NCBI GenBank assembly: GCA_030691985.1
Contig: JAUYDB010000089.1
Location: 1-18,651 of the forward strand
From: Candidatus Omnitrophota bacterium
GTDB taxonomy: Bacteria > Omnitrophota > Gorgyraeia > 2-01-FULL-45-10
DNA: 18,651 nt
Direction: 5' to 3'
Below the pieces are notes generated by a model, which ran no database searches, was not told where the DNA came from, and saw only the letters and a list, made by a program, of their open reading frames with translations. Positions 11,180 to 18,651 of the stretch are shown piece by piece. Both the position numbers and the translations under genes were made by a program. Position 1 is the first letter of the stretch; each line of letters starts with the position of its first letter.

Positions 11180-13591
11180 ATGATAAAGAAGAATAAAGAA
11201 AAAAATATTGCCGGAAAGAAAAAACCGTTGGGAAAAATTATAGCGGCGAAATCAAAGGCAAAAAGGGTCCCTAAAAAGGCGCCGAAGGCTTTGAGGAAGA
11301 CTGTCGCTAAAAAGGGATTAAAGAAAAAGAAGGGAATCGAGAAAGAAGGCCATCCGCCTGATACTTCAACAGAGCTCAGTATTAACCCTGAGCGAAGTCA
11401 AAAGGTTGAAAAGACGGCCGTTAAGGCAAAGCCGACCGTATATGAGGCCTTGAGGCAGGAAGCGGCCCGTAGGACCTTCACGCCGAGCCCTGTCCCGAAG
11501 AGGGAATTTCCGCGCAAGAGTCCTGAGACAGCGCCTATTATAAAGAGGGAAGAACCTCCAAAGAAGGTTTTGGAGGAGGCCGAAAAGGAACCCGCGTCCA
11601 TCGCGCCAAAGGTTGACGAGAAACCGTCCTCTGATCCTTCGGCAAAAGCTCAGGATCGTCCCGAGCATTTGTCGAGGGATGATAAACTCAGGACAGGCCC
11701 TGAGCCTGCCGAAGGGCCGGCGCCGGAGAAAGAGGGGCCGAACGCGCTTGTTGATTCGGGTCCTGCCGCTGAAAATATCGTAACCGAAGAGGTCAGTCCT
11801 CAGGAAGCGCCTAAGCTGAGGGTGATGGAACTCGATTTACCGATTGCCCTGAAAGAGCTGGCCGCGAAGATTGGCGTCAGGCCGAACGAACTCATTATTG
11901 AATTGATGTCGAAAAACGTGTTTGCCACGATAACCCAAAATTTAGGCGAGGATATAGTAAAGAGCCTTCTGGTTTCCCGCGGCATAGAGTTTAAGAAGCC
12001 GCCCAAGGCGGAAGACCAGATCATGAAGGAACACAAACAGATGGAGGCCGAACAGGACATCAAGCATCTTACCGCTCGAGCGCCGGTTGTGACGTTCATG
12101 GGCCACGTCGACCATGGTAAGACGAGTCTATTAGACTTTATAAGGAAGACTCGAGTCGCTGAGAGGGAGAAGGGCGGCATAACGCAGCACATAGGGGCAT
12201 ACGAGGTGAAGTTTAAGCAAGGTTCGGTAACGTTTCTCGACACTCCGGGACACGAGGCGTTTACAGCTATGAGGGCGCGCGGCGCCAACGCCACCGATAT
12301 AGTAGTTCTGGTAGTCGCGGCGGATGACGGCGTTATGCCGCAGACGAAAGAGGCGCTCGACCATGCCAGAGCCGCCGGCGTTACGATAGTCGTCGCGATA
12401 AATAAATGCGACCTTCCGGGCGCCAATCTTGATAAGGTAAAAGGGCAGCTTTCTCAGGTCGGGCTTACTTCCGAGGATTGGGGCGGTAAAACTATATGCG
12501 TGCCGGTTTCGGCGAAGACCGGCGAGGGTATAGAGCATCTCTTAGAGATGCTTCTTCTCGAGGCCGAACTTTTGGAACTTAAGGCGAATACGCGTTTACG
12601 GGCAAGGGGTGTGGTCATAGAAGGGAAGCTTTCGAGCGGCCAGGGGCCTGTGGCGACGCTCCTTGTCAAGAACGGCACTCTTAAATTAGGCGATATGATT
12701 GTAACAGGGATGCATTACGGCAGAATCAAGGCGATAATGGACCATATGGGTAAGAGGGTGGACTCCGCGCCGCCGTCAAAGCCTGTAACAATGCTTGGCC
12801 TGTCCGGCGTTCCTATGTCCGGAGATGAATTCTTCGTAGTAAGAGACGAGAGGAAGGCGAGGACCTTATCGCTTTTGAAACAGGACGAAGACCGAAACAG
12901 GAGGCTTAAGTCCACGAAACGCGTTACGTTAGAAGATTTTTACGCCCAGATGAAAGAGGGTGTTACAAAAGAGCTTACGATACTTTTGAAAGGCGACGTT
13001 CAGGGTTCCGTGGAGGCATTGCAGAAATCTCTCAAGGATCTGAACACAAAAGATGTGAAGATAGATATAGTGCATGTCGACGTCGGGAATATAAGCGAAT
13101 CCGATATAATGCTTGCCATGGCATCCAAGGCTGTGGTTATAGGGTTCAATGTCAGGCTTGACGAAGGCGCCGAGGCCATAGCCGCGAAAGAAGGCATCGA
13201 GGTAAAACTGTACGGCATTATATACGAGGCGATCGAGGACGTGAGGGCCGCGATGGAAGGATTGCTTGAGCCTGTTTTGAAAGAGCAATTTGTCGGCAGG
13301 GCCCAGGTTAAACAGGTATTCAAGGTATCAAAGGTGGGGACGATCGCGGGTTCGTATGTTGTCAAAGGGAAGATACCGAGATCGGGCGTTGCGAAATTAA
13401 TACGGGATAAACAGGTGGTGTACCAGGGAAAAATTGCTTCGCTCAAACGCTTTAAGGATGATATAAAAGAGGCGAGCGAAGGCCTCGAGTGCGGGATCGG
13501 CCTTGAAAGGCATGACGATATAAAAATCGGTGACCTGATCGAGATATATCAGATCGAGAAGGTCGCGCGGCGGTTGGAAGCGAAGAAATAG
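11180..13591 (+). CDS. infB: Translation initiation factor IF-2
   Basis: IF-2 is the GTPase that places initiator tRNA on the 30S subunit. The 803 residues begin with a Lys-rich tail, then a long Pro/Glu/Lys-rich disordered linker (to about 215), an IF2_N-type helical domain (MELDLPIALKELAAKIGV), and the GTPase: G1 GHVDHGKT (308-315), GGITQHIG, G3 DTPGH (354-358), G4 NKCD (408-411), G5 SAK (444-446). Domains II-IV follow to the C-terminus. The linker contains two in-frame pieces of an intergenic palindromic repeat (11375-11403 and 11636-11718). AAGGAT lies five bases before the ATG. It is coupled to nusA. Confidence 0.97.
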   Translation: MIKKNKEKNIAGKKKPLGKIIAAKSKAKRVPKKAPKALRKTVAKKGLKKKKGIEKEGHPPDTSTELSINPERSQKVEKTAVKAKPTVYEALRQEAARRTFTPSPVPKREFPRKSPETAPIIKREEPPKKVLEEAEKEPASIAPKVDEKPSSDPSAKAQDRPEHLSRDDKLRTGPEPAEGPAPEKEGPNALVDSGPAAENIVTEEVSPQEAPKLRVMELDLPIALKELAAKIGVRPNELIIELMSKNVFATITQNLGEDIVKSLLVSRGIEFKKPPKAEDQIMKEHKQMEAEQDIKHLTARAPVVTFMGHVDHGKTSLLDFIRKTRVAEREKGGITQHIGAYEVKFKQGSVTFLDTPGHEAFTAMRARGANATDIVVLVVAADDGVMPQTKEALDHARAAGVTIVVAINKCDLPGANLDKVKGQLSQVGLTSEDWGGKTICVPVSAKTGEGIEHLLEMLLLEAELLELKANTRLRARGVVIEGKLSSGQGPVATLLVKNGTLKLGDMIVTGMHYGRIKAIMDHMGKRVDSAPPSKPVTMLGLSGVPMSGDEFFVVRDERKARTLSLLKQDEDRNRRLKSTKRVTLEDFYAQMKEGVTKELTILLKGDVQGSVEALQKSLKDLNTKDVKIDIVHVDVGNISESDIMLAMASKAVVIGFNVRLDEGAEAIAAKEGIEVKLYGIIYEAIEDVRAAMEGLLEPVLKEQFVGRAQVKQVFKVSKVGTIAGSYVVKGKIPRSGVAKLIRDKQVVYQGKIASLKRFKDDIKEASEGLECGIGLERHDDIKIGDLIEIYQIEKVARRLEAKK
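11375..11403 (+). repeat. REP-like fragment in frame in infB linker (copy 1)
   Basis: The core CCCTGAGCGAAGTCAAAAG resembles the CCCTGAGCGAAGTCGAAGG motif of a palindromic repeat common in environmental bacterial genomes. It encodes residues about 66-75, with NPERSQK. Confidence 0.55.
11636..11718 (+). repeat. REP-like palindrome in frame in infB linker (copy 2)
   Basis: The outer arms CCTTCGGCAAAAGCTCAGG and CCCTGAGCCTGCCGAAGGG are imperfect reverse complements, with CCCGAGCATTTGTCGAGGG inside. About 83 bases encode residues about 153-180, including DKLRTGPEPAEGP, a peptide typical of this repeat when translated. Confidence 0.72.
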
Positions 13592-13612
13592 TCTGTCGTT
13601 GGCAAGGTTAAT

Positions 13613-14596
13613 ATGAAAAGACGAATCCTAAGCGGCATGAGGCCGACAGGCAGGCTCCACATCGGTCATCTTGCAGGCGCGCTGAATAATTGGGTGAGCT
13701 TGCAGGATTCGTATGACTGTTTTTATATGATCGCCGACTGGCATGCGCTCATGAGCGAATACGAAAAGCCGAAAGGGACGGCCGAAAGTTCCTATGAAAT
13801 GGTGAGGGACTTTGTGGCAGCGGGGCTCGACCCGGAAAAATGCGTGATATTTATCCAATCGCAGGTGCCGGAGCACCTTGAGCTTGCGATGGTATTCTCA
13901 GACCTTACGCCGCTTGCGTGGGTCGAGAGATGCCCGACATATAAAGAGCAGTTACGCGAGATCAAAGGAAGGGAGCTTACGACTTACGGATTTCTGGGTT
14001 ATCCGATACTCCAGGCAGCCGATATCGCTTTATATAAGGCGGACGCGGTTCCCGTGGGATTTGACCAGATCCCGCACCTTGAGCTGACACGCGAGATAAT
14101 CCGGAAGTTTAACGGACTGTATAATAAAAAAGTCTTTCCGGAGCCGGAGCCTCTTCTTACGAGATTTCCGAAACTGCTTGGCATAGATAACCGTAAAATG
14201 TCCAAGAGTTACGCCAACTTTATCGCGCTTTCGGATACGCCTGAAGCGATCGAAAAAAAAGTCGCGGCTATGATAACGGATCCGGCGAGGCAAAAGCTGA
14301 AGGACAAGGGCCATCCGGAAGTTTGCAATGTCTTCAGTTGGTTTTCGACGTTCGCGAAGCCGGAAGTGAAGGATAATGTAAGGGGTTGGTGCGCCGGGGC
14401 GAGCAGTGGTTGTACGGAATGCAAGAAAAGCCTGGCGAAAGCGCTCTGCGCTTATCTTGAACCTATAAGAGACAAGCGCGACAGGCTTTCAGTTTCTCAT
14501 ATGGAATGTATCATAAAAGAAGGCCAGAAGAAGGCCAGAAAAGTCGCGGCTGAGACGATGGATGAGGTGAAACGGCTGATTGATTTTGTAATGTGA
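13613..14596 (+). CDS. trpS: Tryptophanyl-tRNA synthetase
   Basis: This class I synthetase charges tRNA-Trp. The 327 residues have HIGH at 16-19 (GRLHIGHLAGAL), the tryptophan-pocket region (the LGYPILQAADIALYKAD stretch, then PVGFDQIPHLELTR) and KMSKS at 195-199. Length and order are normal. AAGG lies about six bases before the ATG, 21 bases after infB, so it is probably co-transcribed. In many bacteria rbfA and truB follow infB; here trpS takes that place. Identity is certain. Confidence 0.96.
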   Translation: MKRRILSGMRPTGRLHIGHLAGALNNWVSLQDSYDCFYMIADWHALMSEYEKPKGTAESSYEMVRDFVAAGLDPEKCVIFIQSQVPEHLELAMVFSDLTPLAWVERCPTYKEQLREIKGRELTTYGFLGYPILQAADIALYKADAVPVGFDQIPHLELTREIIRKFNGLYNKKVFPEPEPLLTRFPKLLGIDNRKMSKSYANFIALSDTPEAIEKKVAAMITDPARQKLKDKGHPEVCNVFSWFSTFAKPEVKDNVRGWCAGASSGCTECKKSLAKALCAYLEPIRDKRDRLSVSHMECIIKEGQKKARKVAAETMDEVKRLIDFVM

Positions 14597-14600
14597 TACT

Positions 14601-14673
14601 TCGTAGTCCGTTGTTCGTTTGTCGTAAAAATACGGAATACGGATAACGGACGACGGATAACGAACGACGAACA
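14601..14673. repeat. Inverted heptamer array before scpA
   Basis: The left half is TCGTAGT, CCGTTGT, TCGTTTG, TCGT. The spacer is AAAAAT. The right half is ACGGAAT, ACGGATA, ACGGACG, ACGGATA, ACGAACG, ACGAACA. The halves are complementary. It fills the trpS-scpA gap, and scpA has no visible Shine-Dalgarno sequence after it. Confidence 0.85.
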
Positions 14674-14690
14674 AGCCGACAGACTGACAG

Positions 14691-15440
14691 ATGACCTACA
14701 AAGTAAAACTCGAAGTGTTCGAAGGCCCGCTTGACCTTCTGTTATATCTTATAAAGAAGGAAGAGATAGATATATACGATATCCCGATAGCGAAGATCAC
14801 CGAACAGTATCTGGAATATCTGGAGCTGATGCAGCTATTGGACCTGAACATCGCCGGCGAATTTCTGGTGATGGCAGCGACCCTTATACATATTAAATCC
14901 CGGCTTCTCCTGCCGCCTGACCAGCTTGAGGGCGAGATGGAGGAGGAACAGGATCCGAGGGCGGAGCTCGTAAGAAGGCTCCTGGAGTATAAGAAATTCA
15001 AAGAGGCCGCGCAGGAGCTTCAGCAGATGGAGTCGACCCAAAAGCACTTCTTCGCGAGGGTCGGCCCCAGCGTTAAATCAGAGGATGCATCGGGAAAATT
15101 TGAGTTTTTTGAGGCGAGCCTCTTTGACCTTATTACGGCCTTCACCAAGGTTTTAAAAGACATACCGAAGGATGTTTTTTATAAGGTAATAAAGGACGAA
15201 TTCACGGTGTCGGAGAAGATACATGACCTCCTGCACCTCCTGGTTGAAAAAAGCGCCATGTTCTTTACTGATCTCTTCAAATCGGCAAAGACCAAGTCTG
15301 AGATAATAACCATATTCCTGGCGCTCTTAGAGCTTATTAAGATCCGGGAAGTCATGATAGTGCAGTCGGCGCCTTTCGGCGAGATAGAGATAAGGCGTAA
15401 TACGGAGGCGATTAAGCCCACGCCTTCGTCAAGTCTGTAG
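14691..15440 (+). CDS. scpA: Segregation and condensation protein A (kleisin)
   Basis: ScpA is the kleisin that bridges the SMC heads in the bacterial condensin, acting with ScpB in chromosome segregation. The 249 residues begin with the typical FEGPLDLLLYLIKKEEIDIYDIPIAKITEQYL pattern (residues about 10-41), followed by GEFLVMAATLIHIKSRLLLP, an acidic middle, and a C-terminal winged-helix part ending in LALLELIKIREVMIVQSAPFGEI. scpB lies 199 bases downstream, the usual partner order. The start follows the heptamer array directly. Confidence 0.94.
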   Translation: MTYKVKLEVFEGPLDLLLYLIKKEEIDIYDIPIAKITEQYLEYLELMQLLDLNIAGEFLVMAATLIHIKSRLLLPPDQLEGEMEEEQDPRAELVRRLLEYKKFKEAAQELQQMESTQKHFFARVGPSVKSEDASGKFEFFEASLFDLITAFTKVLKDIPKDVFYKVIKDEFTVSEKIHDLLHLLVEKSAMFFTDLFKSAKTKSEIITIFLALLELIKIREVMIVQSAPFGEIEIRRNTEAIKPTPSSSL

Positions 15441-15449
15441 ATACGTTTC

Positions 15450-15468
15450 GTCGTGCGTAGCGCACGAC
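15450..15468. repeat. Perfect hairpin after scpA
   Basis: GTCGTGCG (15450-15457) and CGCACGAC (15461-15468) form an 8-bp stem with a TAG loop. There is no T tail, so it is not a typical terminator. Confidence 0.6.
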
Positions 15469-15520
15469 TGTCAGGCGAATTCGGATTGGGGCTTCACGAA
15501 ATTCCCACTCGTCAACATAA

Positions 15521-15624
15521 TCCCCTCTCCCCCACGGGGAGAGGGCTAGGGTGAGGGGGAAAGAATTAGTGTGAGTGGGTAATCCTTACCCCTCACCTTA
15601 ATCCTCTCCCCTAAAGGGGAGAGG
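15521..15624. repeat. Inverted pair of CCTCTCCCC palindromes (BIME-like)
   Basis: Unit 1 contains CCTCTCCCC and GGGGAGAGG (15524-15544) then CTAGGGTGAGGGG. Unit 2 contains CCCCTCACCTTAATCCTCTCCCC and ends GGGGAGAGG (to 15624). Unit 2 is the inverted copy of unit 1. GGGAGAGG of unit 2 lies about 15 bases before the scpB ATG, further than a usual ribosome-binding site. Confidence 0.85.
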
Positions 15625-15639
15625 AAATCGTAGTTTAAA

Positions 15640-16212
15640 ATGGATAAGGATCAGGCGAAAAAGATCATTGAGGCGCTTTTGTTCGCGAGCGACAAGCCGG
15701 TTTCGATAGATACCCTTCGCGAAGTGCTCCGGGATGTGGAGCCGGCAGATATCAGGGCTATTGTAGAGATCCTGAACGCCGAGTATTCATCTTCGGGAAG
15801 AAGTTTCGGCGTCAAAGAGATAGCCGGCGGTTTTCAGATGTTGACCGATCCGATATACAGCAAATGGATATCGGAACTTTACAAGAGGCCGCCTGATAAA
15901 CTGAGAGGGCCGGCGCTTGAGACGTTGGCTATAATAGCGTACAGGCAGCCAATAACCAGAAGCGAGATAGAGGCGATAAGGGGCGTCAATGTCGACGGTG
16001 TTTTACACACGCTCGAGGAACGCGAGCTCGTAAGGTCGAAGGGCAGGCTTGACGCGCCGGGCAGGCCCATATTATACGGCACGACGACAGAATTTTTGCA
16101 GCACTTCGGGTTGAAATCGCTAGAAGAGCTTCCGAAGTTGAAGGAATTCAAGGAGAGCGATCTCGATTTTGCAAGGGAGGAGAAGGTAAATGAACCTGAG
16201 ACTCTTACGTAA
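15640..16212 (+). CDS. scpB: Segregation and condensation protein B
   Basis: ScpB is the winged-helix dimer that binds ScpA in the SMC complex. The 190 residues begin with KKIIEALLFASDKPVSIDTL, then GGFQMLTDP, the conserved LETLAIIAYRQPITRSEIE block with IRGVNVDGVLHTL, and GRPILYGTT with the FLQHFGLKSLEELP end. Its last 23 bases overlap pheA, and the pheA ribosome-binding site lies within scpB. The start has no closely spaced Shine-Dalgarno sequence. Confidence 0.94.
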   Translation: MDKDQAKKIIEALLFASDKPVSIDTLREVLRDVEPADIRAIVEILNAEYSSSGRSFGVKEIAGGFQMLTDPIYSKWISELYKRPPDKLRGPALETLAIIAYRQPITRSEIEAIRGVNVDGVLHTLEERELVRSKGRLDAPGRPILYGTTTEFLQHFGLKSLEELPKLKEFKESDLDFAREEKVNEPETLT

Positions 16213-17269
16213 AAAAGTAGATTTGATAGATGCCCACATGCTAAAACTTTTAAACAGCAGGGCGAAGGTCGTTTCCAGGATAGGGAAGGTGAAAAAAAGA
16301 CTTAAAGCTTCGATCTATGTGCCTGACAGGGAAAAAGATGTTTATAAGAATATAGCAAATAAAAATAAAGGCCCTTTATCAAACCAGTCGCTCAGGGCCA
16401 TATTCAGGGAGATAATGTCGAGCGCGCTGAACCTTGAGAGGGAGCTCAAGATAGCGTATTTTGGCCCCGAATTCACATTTACACACATCGCGAGCATGAA
16501 AAAATTCGGCTCAAGCGTAAGCTACGCAAGCTGCGGCGCGATAAGCGACGTATTCAGCGATGTCCAAAAAGGGAGGGCCGACTACGGAGTAGTGCCGATA
16601 GAAAATTCCATCGAAGGCGCCGTAAACCACACGCTCGACATGTTCATAGATTCGGACTTAAAGATATGCTCTGAAATATATCTGGAGATATCGCATAGCC
16701 TATTATCCATGGAATCCGCCAGGGACAGAATAAAAAGGATATATTCAAACCCGATGGTCTTCGGGCAGTGCAGGATATGGCTGGAATCGAACCTGCCGCG
16801 GGCTGAACTCATAGAGGTTTCAAGCACTTCTAAAGCCGCTGAGATAGCGGCTGGGCTTAAGGGCTCTGCCTGTATAGCCAGCGGGCTGGCCGCAAAAAAA
16901 TACGGCCTTAAGACTCTCTCGAGTTCGATAGAGGACAGCTCAAATAATGTGACAAGGTTTTTAGTGATAGGCAAGACCCATGCCAGGCCCACGAAGGAGG
17001 ACAAGACATCCATAATGTTTTCCGTTAAGGACAGCTCGGGGGCGCTTCATGACATGCTCGTCCCGTTCAAGAAGTACGGAATAAATTTGACAAAAATAGA
17101 ATCAAGGCCGTCCAGGGTAAGGCCCTGGGAATATTATTTCTTTGTGGACCTGGAGGGCCATTGCCTGGACAGCAAAGTGCAAAAAGCGCTCATCGAGCTG
17201 AAGAAAGTTGCGTCATATATGAAAATTCTCGGCTCATATCCGGTCGAGGAGAATGAGAGTAGCGAATAG
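16190..17269 (+). CDS. pheA: Bifunctional chorismate mutase / prephenate dehydratase (P-protein)
   Basis: The enzyme converts chorismate to prephenate and prephenate to phenylpyruvate, the committed steps to phenylalanine. The 359 residues comprise an AroQ-type chorismate mutase (1 to about 85, LRKKVDLIDAHMLKLLNSRA), the dehydratase (about 87-265, FGPEFTFTHIAS, GVVPIENSIEGAVNHTLD, and the catalytic TRF at 255-257) and an ACT domain (GALHDML at 284-290, ESRP at 304-307) for feedback control by phenylalanine. GGGAGGAGAAGG lies just before ATG 16190. The 23-base overlap with scpB implies coupling. The aminotransferase downstream may finish the pathway. Confidence 0.95.
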   Translation: MNLRLLRKKVDLIDAHMLKLLNSRAKVVSRIGKVKKRLKASIYVPDREKDVYKNIANKNKGPLSNQSLRAIFREIMSSALNLERELKIAYFGPEFTFTHIASMKKFGSSVSYASCGAISDVFSDVQKGRADYGVVPIENSIEGAVNHTLDMFIDSDLKICSEIYLEISHSLLSMESARDRIKRIYSNPMVFGQCRIWLESNLPRAELIEVSSTSKAAEIAAGLKGSACIASGLAAKKYGLKTLSSSIEDSSNNVTRFLVIGKTHARPTKEDKTSIMFSVKDSSGALHDMLVPFKKYGINLTKIESRPSRVRPWEYYFFVDLEGHCLDSKVQKALIELKKVASYMKILGSYPVEENESSE

Positions 17270-17277
17270 ACCTATTT

Positions 17278-17364
17278 CGTCATTGCGAGCCCCCGCAGGG
17301 GCGAAGCAATCTCGACTTTAGATTGCTTCGTCGTCCCGCCGCGGCGGGACTCCTCGCAATGACG
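17278..17364. repeat. Palindromic element with four-way-junction fold (GTCATTGCGAG type)
   Basis: The outer arms CGTCATTGCGAG (17278-17289) and CTCGCAATGACG (17353-17364) are a perfect 12-bp stem. Inside are three more perfect stems in series: CCCC/GGGG (17291-17301), CGAAGCAATCT/AGATTGCTTCG (17302-17330) and GTCCCGCC/GGCGGGAC (17333-17350). This is a known type of dispersed repeat in environmental bacteria. Confidence 0.88.
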
Positions 17365-17403
17365 GTAAGGGGTAACTTTTGAGCCCGTTGAGTGGTATTC
17401 AAT

Positions 17404-18516
17404 ATGGTATATAGTGACATGAAGAATCTTGTCCGACAGAATATACTTAACGTCAAAAACTACGTTCCGGGAAAACCGATAGAGGAAGTCCGGAGGGAAT
17501 TGGGCCTCGATGAGGTGATAAAACTTGCCTCGAACGAGAACTGTTTAGGCCCATCGCCGAAAGCTATCCGGGCGATCAGGAGAAGCCTGAAGGATGTTAA
17601 CAGGTATCCTGATTCCAGTTTTTTCTACCTGAGGAAGAAGATAGCCGGGTCGCTCGGCATAAAGGAGAAAGAGGTCGTATTCGGAAACGGTTCCGACGAG
17701 ATAATCTGTCTCGCGGTCAGGGCATTCGTCGAAGACGGCGACGAGGTTATAATAGCCAAGCCGACCTTTCTTATATACGAGATAGTCTCGCAGATACAGA
17801 ATGCGTCTGTGAGGTTTGTCCCGCTTGATAGAGATTTAAGGCATGACTTAAAGGCGATGAAGGAAGCCGTTACGAACAGCACAAAGATGGTATTCATTGC
17901 CAATCCCGATAATCCCACGGGTACTTATGTGACAAAGAGCGAGCTGGACGAATTCTTTAAAGGCCTCAGGGATGACCTGATAGTCTTTATTGATGAGGCA
18001 TACTTTGAATTCGCGAATTACGGCTTCAAGGATTACCCGAACGGCATGGATTATCTCCGCAGGCCCGGTGTTATTGTAGCCAGGTCCTTTTCAAAAGCAT
18101 ACGGCCTGGCGGGATTAAGGATTGGTTACGGCATATCCAGCCCTGAGGTAATACAGTACATGGATATGGTAAGAGAGCCCTTTAATGTGAACAGCCTTGC
18201 GCAGGCAGCGGCGCTGGCCGCGCTTGAAGACAAGGTATTCCTGAAGAAGACATTGGCGCACGTAGAGAAGGAGAAAAAATTTCTATATTCCGCTTTCCAA
18301 AATATGGGCCTTGACTGCATCAAAAGCGCGACGAACTTCATAGTTGTAGATGTCAAGAGAGATTGCAAAGAAGTATTTAACGTGTTATTAAAGGATGGGG
18401 TTATAGTGCGTGACATGAAGGCGTGGGGGCTTGATACATTCATACGTGTCACTGTCGGAACGAGGGCGGAGGATAGGAAGTTTTTAGCGGCGCTGGAAAG
18501 GGCAGTCGTTCGATAA
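17404..18516 (+). CDS. hisC: HisC-type aminotransferase (histidinol-phosphate or aromatic)
   Basis: This is a PLP-dependent fold-type I aminotransferase. With the start at ATG 17404 it has 370 residues: YVPGKPIEEVRRELGL, the LASNENCLGPSP block, RYPD, GNGSDEI, NPDNPTGT (177-184), DEAYFEF, and RSFSKAYGLAGLRIGYG with the PLP lysine at about 231. The closest family is HisC. The neighbours pheA and probable DAHP synthase suggest that it may also or instead transaminate phenylpyruvate or 4-hydroxyphenylpyruvate; HisC family members can do this. ATG 17419 (365 residues) is an alternative start; ribosome-binding sites are weak for both. Confidence 0.87.
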   Translation: MVYSDMKNLVRQNILNVKNYVPGKPIEEVRRELGLDEVIKLASNENCLGPSPKAIRAIRRSLKDVNRYPDSSFFYLRKKIAGSLGIKEKEVVFGNGSDEIICLAVRAFVEDGDEVIIAKPTFLIYEIVSQIQNASVRFVPLDRDLRHDLKAMKEAVTNSTKMVFIANPDNPTGTYVTKSELDEFFKGLRDDLIVFIDEAYFEFANYGFKDYPNGMDYLRRPGVIVARSFSKAYGLAGLRIGYGISSPEVIQYMDMVREPFNVNSLAQAAALAALEDKVFLKKTLAHVEKEKKFLYSAFQNMGLDCIKSATNFIVVDVKRDCKEVFNVLLKDGVIVRDMKAWGLDTFIRVTVGTRAEDRKFLAALERAVVR

Positions 18517-18519
18517 TTT

Positions 18520-18604
18520 TAGCGTATAGCGTGTAGCGTTTAGCGTATAGGAAAAATAAAAACTATACGCTATACGCTATACGCTATCCGCTAACCGCTA
18601 AACT
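18520..18604. repeat. Inverted heptamer array after hisC
   Basis: TAGCGTA, TAGCGTG, TAGCGTT, TAGCGTA (18520-18547), then TAGGAAAAATAAAAA, then CTATACG three times, CTATCCG, CTAACCG, CTAAACT (18563-18604). The halves are complementary. The right edge CTAAACTTGTTG is the inverse of the left edge of the rimP-nusA array. Confidence 0.9.
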
Positions 18605-18634
18605 TGTTGACCGACTCTATATAACGAGGCGAAA

Positions 18635-18651
18635 ATGATAATAGTCTTACG
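18635..18651 (+). CDS. Partial CDS, probably DAHP synthase (cut by window end)
   Basis: ATG 18635 is preceded by GAGG (18626-18629) and a GAGGCGAAA context like that of nusA. Only MIIVLR is visible. Type I-beta 3-deoxy-7-phosphoheptulonate synthases often begin MIIVM, and such a gene commonly follows pheA and hisC-like genes. The identity is a guess from six residues and context. Confidence 0.4.

Noticed and set aside
11800..12426. Minus-strand open frame of about 208 codons
   Set aside because: It is antisense to the infB GTPase region with all G motifs intact on the + strand.
18520..18604. CRISPR array
   Set aside because: Units are 7 bases without unique spacers, and the two halves are inverted, unlike CRISPR repeats.

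Overview
The window holds a dense run of bacterial housekeeping genes, all on the + strand. The genes for undecaprenyl diphosphate synthase and an OmpA-type lipoprotein with a lipobox point to a bacterium with peptidoglycan and an outer membrane. Isoprenoids are made by the MEP pathway (dxr, ispG). The mix of gene order and repeat-rich intergenic DNA resembles uncultured candidate-phylum genomes such as Omnitrophota. That placement is an inference from style, not a marker-gene assignment.

Layout: (1) 1-339, a long hairpin repeat and a promoter, then an OmpA-family lipoprotein gene (340-1017) and a strong terminator. (2) 1137-8956, an envelope/isoprenoid/translation cluster: uppS, cdsA, dxr, rseP, ispG, proS. 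uppS-cdsA and dxr-rseP overlap by a few bases and look translationally coupled. The gaps cdsA-dxr (559 bp) and rseP-ispG (643 bp) contain no convincing gene and are filled with long inverted-repeat elements. proS is split by a one-base frameshift at a run of nine A. (3) 8957-9366, a pair of REP-like palindromes, a good sigma70-type promoter and a terminator-like leader. (4) 9367-14596, rimP, nusA, infB, trpS. (5) 14691-18651, scpA, scpB (chromosome condensation), then pheA, a HisC-type aminotransferase and the first codons of a probable DAHP synthase (aromatic amino acid synthesis).

The most unusual aspect is the repeat content. A degenerate 7-bp repeat family occurs at eight loci. Four intergenic arrays (before uppS, nusA, scpA and the last gene) are arranged as inverted halves around a short spacer that is mostly A-rich. 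A fifth array directly precedes proS, and the uppS start codon lies inside its array. The other three loci are inside genes. In ispG, two insertions keep the frame; one adds a peptide with 7-residue periodicity and the other lies between the iron-sulfur cysteines. In proS, three units followed by the A-run coincide with the frameshift. A different REP family is read in frame in the disordered linker of infB. At least five other palindromic or long inverted-repeat families fill the remaining gaps. The window therefore shows repeats spreading into essential genes at loop or linker positions. No CRISPR array, tRNA, rRNA or transposase gene was seen.
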